Below are positions 17,436-26,122 of a stretch of 64,000 nucleotides of DNA, one piece after another. The translations under genes were made by a program, and so were the position numbers. This stretch comes from an uncultured Collinsella sp. (lineage in GTDB: Bacteria > Actinomycetota > Coriobacteriia > Coriobacteriales > Coriobacteriaceae), in assembly GCA_900542275.1 (NCBI GenBank), contig UQMW01000005.1:22502-86501 (forward strand). The letters run 5' to 3'. Every line of letters begins with the position of its first letter. Position 1 is the first letter of the stretch. The notes under the pieces are model-generated. The model saw only the letters and a program-made list of their open reading frames with translations, made no database searches and was not told the origin of the DNA.

Positions 17436-19394
17436 CTACGACAGGAAAATCCTCGTCCTGCCGCACGCGTCGATAACGACCGGCAAACGCGTGCCGTCAC
17501 GTTCGACCAAAAAGCGCGCCTGCTGACGGCGCGAGCAGTCACGGCAACGGACCTGCCCCGTTGCATCCGTGGCGCAGGCGCCCTCGGCAGTCAGCAAGCA
17601 GTGCTCGCACACCATGAGCTCAGGACGGTCGGCATCGACAGGCCCCAAGACACCGGGGCAAGCGGCAAGCTCGGCAACACGCTCCGCATCATTGCCGAGC
17701 AACTCGGCCGACAAGCACACCCGCCCCGCACCGAGTCCGCGCAGCCAGGTAAGCGTGGCCCGATTGGCACAGAACACCGGCGCCGCCACGTCAAACGTTG
17801 TGCCCAGCTCGCGGGCCATCGCCACTTGTCCCAGATTGCGGCAGACGACGCGCCCGGCACGCTGCATAAGCGCCCGAGTCCGCTCGGCGTCGCCCGCGCG
17901 GCACACTTCGTCGAGCACCACCGTTGTATCGGACAGATCTCGCTCATCGCGCGGACCCACATCCATCAGCTGCCAAGCAAAAACCATGCGAGCGGGAGCC
18001 GTGCACTCCACCAACTCCGTCGACGCACCGCCATCCACCGCAACGTCCTCAAAGGGCAGTACCTCAACGGCACGTGCAACGGGCGCAATCGCATCTGCCT
18101 CGGCCCGCATGCGCTCCAACACCGTTGCCGTTTGCCCCAGCACGCCGGCACTGCGAATCAGGTACACCTCGCAGCCCGCGTCCACCTTACGCTTGCAATG
18201 CACGACGACGCGCTTCCCCGCTGCGGCATCCACCGGGCAGGGCACCTGCGGCCAGCGCTTGGGCACATCGGGACGCGCGTCGGCACCCGGGTAAAATCGG
18301 ATTTCGAGCGTATCGCCCGCCGCCACGGCGGCATCAAGCTCAACCGTCACCTCTTCGTGACCCACCGCCACCAAGTGGCCCACGCGCACGCCCTGGTTGA
18401 TCGCGCGCTCAAAGCTCATGAGCTCGGCACCCGAACGACCCCGCAGGTAAGCATCGGTAAACCCACGGTTAAACGACCTTCCCAGCTCGCGTTCAAGCTC
18501 TTCCACGGTACCGGGGTCCCACGCGCCGTCGCACAGCATATCGAGTGCCCGACGCCACACCCTCACCACGTTGAATACGTAATCGGGATTCTTCATGCGT
18601 CCCTCGATCTTGAGCGATGCCACGCCGGTGGCAACAAGCTCGGGCAGGTGCGCGATACCCAGATAGTCACGCGGACAAAGCAGGCGGTCTCCCTCGACGG
18701 CAACAACACTCTGCCCCGCCTCGTCCATTAGGTCGTACGCCAGACGGCACGGCTGCGTGCAGTCGCCGCGCATCGCCGAGCGCCCACGCCGCAAGGCCGA
18801 GAACTCGCACGCCCCCGAATAGCCGATGCAAATCGCACCGTGGCAGAATACCTCGATGGGCACGCCCGTGGCACATAGCGCCGCAATCTCGTCGACCGTC
18901 AGCTCGCGTGCCGTCGTCACGCGCTCGACCCCCAGCTCATCGGCGGCAAGCTGCACGGCGCCTTCGCTATGAACGCCCGCCTGCGTAGACAGGTGAATCT
19001 CGACCCCGGGAATCGCCGCGCTCAGCGCGCGGGCCAACCCGGCATCGGCCACAATCAGAGCATCGGCGCCCAGCTCCAGTGCATGAGCTCCCAACGCCAC
19101 CGCGTCGGACAACTCATCGTCAAACACGAACACGTTGAGCGTTACGTACACACGCACGCCATGGGCATGCGCCACGGCGCAGCCGCGCGCAAACTCATCA
19201 TCCGTAAAGCCATGGGCGCTCACACGGGCGTTAAAGCCGCCCAACCCCGCATAGATGGCATCGGCACCCGCGGCGATGGCCGCAAGCATCTGGTCGAGCC
19301 CGCCCGCCGGCGCCAGCAGCTCGGGTAGCGCCGCACCGGCAGCATCCAATCCAGTCTCGTATTGTCCGCTCGGCCCCATCGTCCGAATCGCCAT
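17436..19394 (-). CDS. U32 family protein (prephenate-dependent RNA hydroxylase-like)
   Basis: The 652-aa protein belongs to peptidase family U32. The N-terminal barrel starts with LPELLAPAGG. The central signature is KIEGRMKNPDYV (near 265), and the Fe-S cysteines CTQPCR (with AMRGD) and CPRD are present. Members such as E. coli RlhA/TrhP hydroxylate rRNA or tRNA rather than cleaving protein, so an RNA modification role is likely. The C-terminus holds a further Cys-rich stretch (CEHCLLTAEGAC, CRDCSRRQ). AAGGAG precedes the ATG at 19394; an in-frame ATG at 19421 lacks a good SD. A paralogue begins at 61598. Confidence 0.85.
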   Translation of the reverse strand: MAIRTMGPSGQYETGLDAAGAALPELLAPAGGLDQMLAAIAAGADAIYAGLGGFNARVSAHGFTDDEFARGCAVAHAHGVRVYVTLNVFVFDDELSDAVALGAHALELGADALIVADAGLARALSAAIPGVEIHLSTQAGVHSEGAVQLAADELGVERVTTARELTVDEIAALCATGVPIEVFCHGAICIGYSGACEFSALRRGRSAMRGDCTQPCRLAYDLMDEAGQSVVAVEGDRLLCPRDYLGIAHLPELVATGVASLKIEGRMKNPDYVFNVVRVWRRALDMLCDGAWDPGTVEELERELGRSFNRGFTDAYLRGRSGAELMSFERAINQGVRVGHLVAVGHEEVTVELDAAVAAGDTLEIRFYPGADARPDVPKRWPQVPCPVDAAAGKRVVVHCKRKVDAGCEVYLIRSAGVLGQTATVLERMRAEADAIAPVARAVEVLPFEDVAVDGGASTELVECTAPARMVFAWQLMDVGPRDERDLSDTTVVLDEVCRAGDAERTRALMQRAGRVVCRNLGQVAMARELGTTFDVAAPVFCANRATLTWLRGLGAGRVCLSAELLGNDAERVAELAACPGVLGPVDADRPELMVCEHCLLTAEGACATDATGQVRCRDCSRRQQARFLVERDGTRLPVVIDACGRTRIFLS

Positions 19395-19556
19395 CGACAA
19401 ACTCCTTACCAAGGTATGCATTCACTCTGAAAAATGCCGTCTTCCAGCATACACGAGGCCTCGCGCGCCCCGTTTGGTTTATCGTGTAATAACTTATGTC
19501 CATCCTGCCCCGACGGCACATCCGCCGTCCGGCACGACATACCTGGAGGTCAATAT

Positions 19557-21773
19557 ATGGGTCCTCGCCAACGACAGGGACGCAGCCGTTCAAAGACGCA
19601 TGCTCTGCCCATAATCCTGCTCTCGTTTTTGGGCTTTCTGCTGATTGCGGGCGTGGCATTTGGCATCGGCATGGTCGGCAACGTCAACCGCTGGCTGTCC
19701 GATCTGCCCGACTACACCGACGCCAACGCGTATCTGGTGAGCGAGCCCACCGAGATCGTCGACTGCAACGGCAACAAGATCGCGAGCTTCTACACGCAAA
19801 ACCGCAAGTCTATCACCAAGGACGAGGTCTCCCCCTACGTGCTGCAAGGCACCGTTGACGTCGAGGACGAGCGCTTCTACGAGCACGGCGGTATCGACCT
19901 GTGGGGTATCGCGCGTGCTGCGGTGGCAACCCTCGGCGGCGGACACGAAGGCGCCTCGACGATCACCCAGCAGCTTGTGCGCAACACCATCCTGCAGGAG
20001 GAGCAGTTCGACTCGACCATCGAGCGTAAGGTGCGCGAGGCCTACATCGCCATCAAGATGGAGGACATGTACTCCAAAGACGAGATCCTCATGATGTACC
20101 TCAACACCATCTATTACGGCCACGGCGCCTACGGTATCGAGGCCGCCGCCGAGACCTATCTGTCCAAGAGCGCCGCCGACCTCACCCTGAGCGAGGCCGC
20201 GCTGTTGATCGGCCTTCCCAACTCGCCCTCGCAGTACGACCCCACGGTCAACCCCGACCTGGCGCTGTCCCGTCGCAACAAGGTCCTCGACAACATGTTG
20301 CGCCTGGGCCACATCACCCAGGAGGAGCACGATGCCGCACAGGCCGAACCCATCACCCTCAATGTGACCGAAATCTCGGGCAGCGGCGTCGACGTATACT
20401 CGCAGCCCTACTTTGTCTCCTACGTCAAGCAGCTGCTGGAGCAGGAGTTCTCGACCGACGTGCTCTTTAAGGGCGGCCTAACCGTCAAGACCACCATCGA
20501 CCCCACGATGCAGCAGGTGGCAGAGAATGCCGTCCGCGAGCAGCTCGACACGCTCTCGCTTGACGGCCTGGACATGGGCATGGTCGTCGTCGACCCCAAG
20601 ACCGGCTACATCAAGTGCATGGTGGGCGGCTACGACTACAACGCCGACGAGAACCACGTAAACCATGCCACGGCCAAGCGTCCCGTCGGCTCCACCTTTA
20701 AGGCCTTTACGCTGGCAACTGCCATCCAAAACGGCATGAACCCCAACGTCACCCTCAACTGCAACTCGCCGCTCAAGGCCAAGGGCACCACGACCGAGGT
20801 CCAAAATTACGCCAACCAGAGCTACGGCAACATCACGCTTAAGCAGGCGACGGCATACTCCTCCAACACCGGCTACATCCAGGTGGCGGAAGCCGTCGGC
20901 AACAGCAAGATCATCTCGCTCGTCAAAAAGCTCGGCATCGACCCCGCCCAGGACAACATCGAGGACGTTCCCGTCATGACGCTCGGCACCGGCTCGATCT
21001 CGCCACTCGAGATGGCCGCCGCCTACGCGACGTTTGCCAACGGCGGCTACTATCGCCAGCCGATCGCCATCACCGAGATTGATTCTCGTACCGGTTCGGT
21101 GCTGTACCAGCACACCGACAATCCCTCACAGGTGCTTACCGAGGGCGAGGCCGCCGCGGTCACCGATGTTCTGTCCGGCGTCATGAAGGGCAGCGGTACG
21201 GGTGCTGCCGGCGCCTTGAGTGTCAACCAGCCCTATGCCGGCAAGACGGGCACCACCGACAACACCACCAACCTTTGGTTCTGCGGCTATACCCCGCAGC
21301 TGGCGTGCGCCCTGTGGACCGGCTATTCCGCGGGCGAGATCCCCATCCAAAAGTACGGCACGGACCTGCTGGGCGACAGCACCAACCTGCCTGTCTTTAA
21401 GCGGTTTATGAACACCGTTCTGACCGGTACCGAGCGCGAGGAGTTTGCGACCGGAACGGCGCCCACCTACAAGAACAACAGCGTCTGGAAGTTCTACGGC
21501 ACCAACAACACCAAGAAGACGGAGAACGACGACAAGGACGAGAACGAGGACGAAGAGGAAACCACCACGACGACTACCACGACGACCACGACCACCGAGA
21601 CCACGGGCGGCGACACCACCGGCGGCACCGGTACGACCGGTGGCTCGACGGGCGGCTCCACTGGTGGTTCGACCGGCGGCGATGGCGGCACGCCTACGCC
21701 TACGCCTACGCCTACGCCTACGCCTACGCCCACTCCCGACCCCTCACCCACGCCTGACGATACGGTCGGCTAG
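19557..21773 (+). CDS. Class A penicillin-binding protein (PBP1A-like) with low-complexity tail
   Basis: This bifunctional enzyme polymerises and cross-links peptidoglycan. A membrane anchor (residues 17-38) is followed by a GT51 glycosyltransferase with the catalytic Glu in VEDERFYEHGG and the STITQQLVRN motif. The transpeptidase has S-x-x-K as GSTFK (near 385), S-x-N as SSN (near 437) and KTGT (near 562). From about residue 640 the protein is acidic. It then runs through a Thr tract of 12, GGS/GGT repeats and a PT repeat (PTPTPTPTPTP). GGAGG is 7 bases before the ATG. The final protein is 738 aa. A strong terminator follows. Confidence 0.95.
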   Translation: MGPRQRQGRSRSKTHALPIILLSFLGFLLIAGVAFGIGMVGNVNRWLSDLPDYTDANAYLVSEPTEIVDCNGNKIASFYTQNRKSITKDEVSPYVLQGTVDVEDERFYEHGGIDLWGIARAAVATLGGGHEGASTITQQLVRNTILQEEQFDSTIERKVREAYIAIKMEDMYSKDEILMMYLNTIYYGHGAYGIEAAAETYLSKSAADLTLSEAALLIGLPNSPSQYDPTVNPDLALSRRNKVLDNMLRLGHITQEEHDAAQAEPITLNVTEISGSGVDVYSQPYFVSYVKQLLEQEFSTDVLFKGGLTVKTTIDPTMQQVAENAVREQLDTLSLDGLDMGMVVVDPKTGYIKCMVGGYDYNADENHVNHATAKRPVGSTFKAFTLATAIQNGMNPNVTLNCNSPLKAKGTTTEVQNYANQSYGNITLKQATAYSSNTGYIQVAEAVGNSKIISLVKKLGIDPAQDNIEDVPVMTLGTGSISPLEMAAAYATFANGGYYRQPIAITEIDSRTGSVLYQHTDNPSQVLTEGEAAAVTDVLSGVMKGSGTGAAGALSVNQPYAGKTGTTDNTTNLWFCGYTPQLACALWTGYSAGEIPIQKYGTDLLGDSTNLPVFKRFMNTVLTGTEREEFATGTAPTYKNNSVWKFYGTNNTKKTENDDKDENEDEEETTTTTTTTTTTTETTGGDTTGGTGTTGGSTGGSTGGSTGGDGGTPTPTPTPTPTPTPTPDPSPTPDDTVG
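21561..21730 (+). repeat. In-frame Thr tract and CCTACG microsatellite in PBP tail
   Basis: ACC/ACG codons for Thr run from 21561 to about 21597. A GGC-rich Gly/Ser repeat follows. Six perfect CCTACG units lie at 21693-21728, encoding Pro-Thr. Hexamer changes would keep the frame and only alter tail length. Confidence 0.85.
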
Positions 21774-21795
21774 AAATCATCCGGCCATAAGCAAC

Positions 21796-21838
21796 AAGGC
21801 CCCCGAGCAGCCTATTGAACTGCTCGGGGGCCTTTTAG
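21796..21838 (+). terminator. Strong intrinsic terminator after PBP gene
   Basis: AAGGCCCCCGAGCAG pairs with CTGCTCGGGGGCCTT across a 9-base loop and is followed by TTTTAGTTT. Confidence 0.9.
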
Positions 21839-21876
21839 TTTGAAGCGACCTGATGGGCGGTCTTTATACCGGCAGA

Positions 21877-21912
21877 CAAAAAAGGGGGTACCGACCAACG
21901 TCGATACCCCTT
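21877..21912 (-). terminator. Intrinsic terminator after argR
   Basis: On the minus strand GGGGTATCGAC and GGTCGGTACCCC form a stem followed by TTTTTT. Confidence 0.8.
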
Positions 21913-21961
21913 ACAAGCCGCTATGTCAGCGCACGCAGTGCCGAGCGCACGACCCGCACGC

Positions 21962-22399
21962 CTACTTGCGAGAATTGCTCAGCTTATTGATCAGCGCCTC
22001 AAGACGCTCGCCGTCCTCGGCCGTCTGGGCAATAACCAAAATCGTATCGTTGCCGGCAAGCGAGCCAAGCACATCGGGCAGCTCTGCCGCATCAACAGCG
22101 GCGGCGATGCCGGAAGCCGTGCCAGGCTGAGCCTTGATCATAACCAGATTATCGGTGCGCAGAACGCCCGTTACGAGCTCGGAAACCATACGCTGCAGGT
22201 GCAGGTCCTCTGCCAGAACATAGATGCCCTCAGGGAGCTTACGCAGCCCCATATCGGCAATATCGCGAGAGACAGTCGCCTGCGTGCAATCAAAGCCCAT
22301 AGCTCGGAGCTCATCGACCAGCACGCGCTGCGTGCGGACGTCCTTATTGCGCACAATATCTCTAATGGCATCCTGGCGCCCATTGCGTTTTTTAGCCAT
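21962..22399 (-). CDS. argR: Arginine repressor ArgR
   Basis: ArgR represses arginine biosynthesis genes when arginine binds. The 145-aa protein has an N-terminal winged helix (residues 1-75, with CTQATVSRDIADMGLRK) and a C-terminal trimerisation/arginine-binding domain including VMIKAQPGTASGIAAAVD and AGNDTILVI. GGAGAGAGGG lies before the ATG at 22399; the frame continues to 22432 without a better start. No arg biosynthesis genes adjoin it in the window. A short palindrome 35-48 bases upstream may be its own operator. Confidence 0.95.
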   Translation of the reverse strand: MAKKRNGRQDAIRDIVRNKDVRTQRVLVDELRAMGFDCTQATVSRDIADMGLRKLPEGIYVLAEDLHLQRMVSELVTGVLRTDNLVMIKAQPGTASGIAAAVDAAELPDVLGSLAGNDTILVIAQTAEDGERLEALINKLSNSRK

Positions 22400-22432
22400 A
22401 CAAACCCTCTCTCCAAAAGATGGCGGAGACAA

Positions 22433-22447
22433 TCAATCAGTGATTGA
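22433..22447 (-). promoter_or_regulatory. Palindrome upstream of argR, possible ArgR operator
   Basis: TCAATCA-G-TGATTGA is a perfect 7-1-7 dyad starting 34 bases before the argR start. It loosely resembles ARG-box half sites (TGAAT), so autoregulation is plausible but unproven. Confidence 0.35.
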
Positions 22448-22487
22448 ATAGTTTAACGCTATTTGAAGGCTTTTGTGTATAAGAACG

Positions 22488-22525
22488 CATTTCGAAACAA
22501 TTCTATGCAAATTTGTTTCGAAATG
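22488..22525. promoter_or_regulatory. 13-bp perfect inverted repeat between glycosyltransferase and argR
   Basis: CATTTCGAAACAA and TTGTTTCGAAATG are separated by 12 bases. No T run follows on the minus strand, so a terminator is unlikely. A dimeric regulator site or a stable RNA hairpin at the 3' end of the glycosyltransferase message are both possible. Confidence 0.5.
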
Positions 22526-22531
22526 AGCCGT

Positions 22532-23572
22532 TTAGGCGGTTTTTGCGCCCGTCCGGTTAAGAAAAGCTGCCAGATGCGTACACATCACGCAGCGCGCGGG
22601 CTTAGCGCTGGCGATCGGCCCAAACAACAGGCCCAGTCCCCGATGGTTGTCCTTGAGCGCGGCGACCATCTGACGGGTTCGAGGCGCCTCGAGCATATCA
22701 CGCATGCGGGCGGAACGCTCGATTGACGACACTCCATGCGGGCTCAGACACAAATTCTCGATGCAGGCGACCAGTCCGGCAAAGTAGAACTTTTGGCTTG
22801 CCAGCTTGAGCCGACCACCGCTATCTGCTTCCGAGAGTGAGTCCGCAAGCTCGTCGAGCGCCCGGGTGTCATCGGATACCTTGGCATACATGGTGGGATC
22901 AAAGGCATCTGTAAGCTTAGGCGCCGCCGCGTGGAAACAAGCGTCGCCGCATCCGGAGACGCGCTGTGCCTGCGAGAGCGCGCACGCCATAAACCCAACC
23001 GTGCGAAACGTCTTATCGCACAAAAGACATGCCTCAAACAGTGGACGGCTGTACATCACGCCAGAGACTTGAGCAACCAAGCCGCCTAAAATCAACTGAG
23101 GCAGCCCGGCCACCATCGAAGACTTGTCTTCAATGACAATAGAGGCAGCATCCAAGACACGCGAATGGCGCTCTCGATGTGCATCATAGCGGTCGAGCGA
23201 CACCGTGGGGAACACTATGTCTGCCGCAGTATCGCACGCGATATCGACCATCTTGGAAAGGGACTGCGGACCAAACCACTCATCGGCGTTCATGGCGATG
23301 ATTTGAGAGCCGCGCGAGGCATCAAAACCGGCACGAAGACAAGCGCCGCGCTTCGCGTCCTCGACGTCAATCAAATCAATATGGATGTCCCTGTCGGCAG
23401 CAACTTGAAGCGAATGGCGCACACCGGGCGCAGTATCGCGACAGACAACGACAATCTGCAAATCGTAGAGGTCTTGGTTCTGGATACTCTCGAGCGCACG
23501 CATCGCATAGCTGGGCGAACCTTCTACCACAAGGATCACCGAAAGTCGCGGATGCGAGCCACGTCGAACCAA
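22532..23572 (-). CDS. Family 2 glycosyltransferase-like protein
   Basis: The 346-aa protein has a GT-A fold start (LSVILVVEGSPSYAMRALESIQNQDLYDLQIVVV) and the typical strand IIAMNADEWF in the position of the DxD metal site, here NADEW. The C-terminal half is unusual, with several Cys and no clear acceptor-binding motif. The sugar and acceptor are unknown. The start is a TTG at 23572 with AGAGGA 8 bases upstream; the next in-frame ATG is inside the fold. It stands alone, between truA and argR on the same strand. Confidence 0.7.
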   Translation of the reverse strand: MVRRGSHPRLSVILVVEGSPSYAMRALESIQNQDLYDLQIVVVCRDTAPGVRHSLQVAADRDIHIDLIDVEDAKRGACLRAGFDASRGSQIIAMNADEWFGPQSLSKMVDIACDTAADIVFPTVSLDRYDAHRERHSRVLDAASIVIEDKSSMVAGLPQLILGGLVAQVSGVMYSRPLFEACLLCDKTFRTVGFMACALSQAQRVSGCGDACFHAAAPKLTDAFDPTMYAKVSDDTRALDELADSLSEADSGGRLKLASQKFYFAGLVACIENLCLSPHGVSSIERSARMRDMLEAPRTRQMVAALKDNHRGLGLLFGPIASAKPARCVMCTHLAAFLNRTGAKTA

Positions 23573-23733
23573 ATTATCCGTCCTCTCGACAGCAATGAAT
23601 CAAACCGTGGTTCATGGTACACCCCGGCAATAAAAGCAATGAGACACCGGTTGCATTGCACGCCAAGAACAGATGTTGCACACGAGCAGCCCACAGATGA
23701 CAGGTGTCGACGCACGACACGTCGAGCACTCCC

Positions 23734-24558
23734 CTAGTCGAGAACGACAAGCTCGTCGGGGCCGTAATCCACACCCATAAACGTAAGGCCGCAGGCAGGC
23801 GCCGTGGGACCCGCAGCGGTTCGGTCACGGGCGTCAATAACCTCGCGCATCCACTGGGGATCGCGACGATGCATGCCAATCTCCACGAGCGTTCCTACAA
23901 TGGTACGCACCATCGAGTGCAAAAACGCATTGCCCTCGATAGTGAAGGTCAGGATATCCTCGCCAAAAGCGACCTCGTGGCCAAACTCCGCACGCATCAC
24001 GCAGCGGTGCGTGGGCTTGCCCACAGCAGAGGCAACCTTGCAAAAGCTCTTAAAGTCCTGCTCGCCCAAAAGCGCAGGGCAGGCGGCCGCCATCGCATCG
24101 ACGTCGAGGGGATAGCGATGCCACCACACCGCACCGCGCGAGAGCACGGGGCGCGCATCGCGATCGGCAATACGGTATGTATACGTACGTGACCGCGCGT
24201 CAAAGCGGGCAGAAAAGCCCCTACGGGCCTTGTAGACCTCGTTTATGGCGATATCTTTGGGCAGGAGGGCATCCATAGCCCTCAGCCACCTACGGCGCGT
24301 CAGAGCAAGCTCAGCGTCCGTTACGGGCACGCTAATGTACTGGGCCACCGCATGCACGCCGGCATCGGTACGACCCGCACACGTCAGATCGATCGGGCGG
24401 CGCAGCAGCGTCTCGATAGCGCGGCGCAACTCGCCCGCAACGGTCGTCTGGCCCGGCTGCTCGGCAAATCCGCTATAGGACGAGCCATCATAGGCAACAC
24501 AGAATACAAGCGTGGCATCGAGCTCAGGAATCGAATTGAAATCAGACGGCGCGGTCAT
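23734..24558 (-). CDS. truA: tRNA pseudouridine synthase A
   Basis: TruA converts U38-U40 of many tRNAs to pseudouridine. The catalytic Asp is in CAGRTDAGVHA (near residue 64). Other family blocks are AYDGSSYSGFAEQP, FSARFDARSRTYTYRI and NAFLHSMVRTIVGTL. The 274-aa length is normal. GGGAG lies 5 bases before the ATG at 24558; a TTG at 24573 is a less likely start. It follows rplQ, the normal order in many bacteria, but behind a strong terminator, so it is expressed separately or by read-through. Confidence 0.95.
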   Translation of the reverse strand: MTAPSDFNSIPELDATLVFCVAYDGSSYSGFAEQPGQTTVAGELRRAIETLLRRPIDLTCAGRTDAGVHAVAQYISVPVTDAELALTRRRWLRAMDALLPKDIAINEVYKARRGFSARFDARSRTYTYRIADRDARPVLSRGAVWWHRYPLDVDAMAAACPALLGEQDFKSFCKVASAVGKPTHRCVMRAEFGHEVAFGEDILTFTIEGNAFLHSMVRTIVGTLVEIGMHRRDPQWMREVIDARDRTAAGPTAPACGLTFMGVDYGPDELVVLD

Positions 24559-24592
24559 GGGCGCTCCCAACAAACAATCAACGGTATCGCGA

Positions 24593-24624
24593 CAAAAAAA
24601 GAGGGGTACGCGAACGTACCCCTC
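24593..24624 (-). terminator. Terminator at end of ribosomal operon
   Basis: On the minus strand GAGGGGTACG-TTCG-CGTACCCCTC, a perfect 10-bp stem with a UUCG loop, is followed by TTTTTTT. It lies 26 bases past the rplQ stop. Confidence 0.95.
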
Positions 24625-24650
24625 GAATATAGCCTATGCAGACGGATTGT

Positions 24651-25118
24651 CTACTCAGCGGTCTCCTCAGCAGGAGCCTCCTCGACGGCCTCGACCTTCT
24701 TGGGAGCAGCGGCCTTCTTGGGGGCCGGAGCAGCCTTCTTGGCCTTAGGCGTGCAAGGCTCGGTGACGAGCTCCATGATAACGATAGGAGCGTTGTCGCC
24801 CTTACGGTTGCCGAGCTTCATGATGCGGGTGTAACCGCCGTTGCGGTCCTGCCACATGCCCTGGGCAGCCTTGTCGAAGATCTCGGCAACGAGCTGCTTA
24901 TCGCCGAGCTTGGCGATGGCCAGACGACGAGAGTGCAGGTCGCCCTTCTTGGCCCAGGTGATGATCGGATCGACGACCGAACGCAGCGCCTTAGCGCGGG
25001 TCTCGGTGGTCTTGATGCGGTCGTTCTCGAAGAGGGCCTTGGCCAGGCTCTTCTTCATGGCCTTGGTGTGGCTCGCATCGGTGCCGAGCTTCAGGCCCTT
25101 CTTAACGTTGTGACGCAT
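24651..25118 (-). CDS. rplQ: Ribosomal protein L17 with charged tail
   Basis: L17 lies near the tunnel exit of the 50S subunit. Residues 1-118 match L17 (RHNVKKGLKLGTDASHTKAMKKSL at the start). Residues 119-155 form an Ala/Pro/Lys then Glu-rich tail ending in EEAPAEETAE. It follows rpoA in the standard alpha-operon order and is the last gene before the terminator. Confidence 0.97.
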   Translation of the reverse strand: MRHNVKKGLKLGTDASHTKAMKKSLAKALFENDRIKTTETRAKALRSVVDPIITWAKKGDLHSRRLAIAKLGDKQLVAEIFDKAAQGMWQDRNGGYTRIMKLGNRKGDNAPIVIMELVTEPCTPKAKKAAPAPKKAAAPKKVEAVEEAPAEETAE

Positions 25119-25148
25119 GGTCTAGTTTCTCCTCAAATATGCGAAGCA

Positions 25149-26090
25149 TTAAGCCTTCAGGCTCAGGCCCATGGACTCAAGCTTGTCCTTCACTTCCTCG
25201 ATCGACTTAACACCGAAGTTACGGATGTTAAGCAGATCGTTCTCCGAGAACTCAACGAGCTGACGGACCGAGTGAATGCTGGCGCGCTTAAGGCAGTTGT
25301 AGGAACGGACGGAAAGGTCCAGATCCTCGATCTGCTTGTCCAGCTCGGCGTTGTCGTTGGTGACCTCGGGAGCGAAGATCGAAGCCTCCTCCTCGACCTC
25401 GGGGGTCTCGGCAAGGTTCATAAAGGCAGCCATATGCTGGTTGATGATATTGGCAGCCTGGACCACGGCGTCGCGCGGAGCGATGGAGCCGTTGGTCTCG
25501 ATCTCGAGGACAAGGCGGTCGTAGTCGGTGTGCTGACCGACACGGCAAGCCTCAACGAGCTTGGCGCAACGGGACACCGGCGAGTATAGCGAGTCGACGT
25601 GGATCACACCGATGGGATCGTTGTCGCGCTTGTTAGCCTCGCCAGAGACATAGCCGCGGCCATAGCCGATGCGCATGCTCATGGTGAGATGGCCACCCTC
25701 GGTAAGCGTAGCGATGTGCTGCTCGGGGTTGACCAGCTCAAACTCGGACGGAATAAAGAAGTCCGCACCGGTGACCTCGCAGGGGCCGTCAACAGAAATG
25801 GTGGCGGTCGCCTCGTCGGTCGTGCCGAGAGCCCTGAAGACAAGACCCTTGACATTCAGGACGATGTCGGTGACATCCTCGACCATGTTAGGGATGGTCA
25901 TGAACTCGTGCTGTGCACCATCGATCTGAATAGCCTCGACGGCGGCACCCTCGAGCGAGGACAGAAGTACGCGACGAAGGGAGTTACCCAGCGTATCGCC
26001 GTAGCCACGCTCGAGCGGCTCGACGGAGACACGAGCAGACGTCTCGTTGATCTCTTCGACCTGAACCTGAGGCCTAATGAATTCTGACAT
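25149..26090 (-). CDS. rpoA: RNA polymerase alpha subunit
   Basis: Alpha dimerises to start RNA polymerase assembly and binds UP elements and activators. The 313-aa chain shows the N-terminal assembly domain (ERGYGDTLGNSLRRVLLSSLEGAA) and the C-terminal domain with SYNCLKRASIHSVRQLVEFSE and the RNFGVKSIEEVKDKL helix-hairpin. The linker (residues 225-245) is Glu-rich. Order rpsD-rpoA-rplQ is typical. Confidence 0.98.
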   Translation of the reverse strand: MSEFIRPQVQVEEINETSARVSVEPLERGYGDTLGNSLRRVLLSSLEGAAVEAIQIDGAQHEFMTIPNMVEDVTDIVLNVKGLVFRALGTTDEATATISVDGPCEVTGADFFIPSEFELVNPEQHIATLTEGGHLTMSMRIGYGRGYVSGEANKRDNDPIGVIHVDSLYSPVSRCAKLVEACRVGQHTDYDRLVLEIETNGSIAPRDAVVQAANIINQHMAAFMNLAETPEVEEEASIFAPEVTNDNAELDKQIEDLDLSVRSYNCLKRASIHSVRQLVEFSENDLLNIRNFGVKSIEEVKDKLESMGLSLKA

Positions 26091-26122
26091 GTATTACCTC
26101 CAGCCTCAGCAGCCCGGATGGA

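Noticed and set aside
22488..22525. Terminator of the glycosyltransferase gene
   Set aside because: The perfect 13-bp inverted repeat is not followed by a T run on the minus strand.
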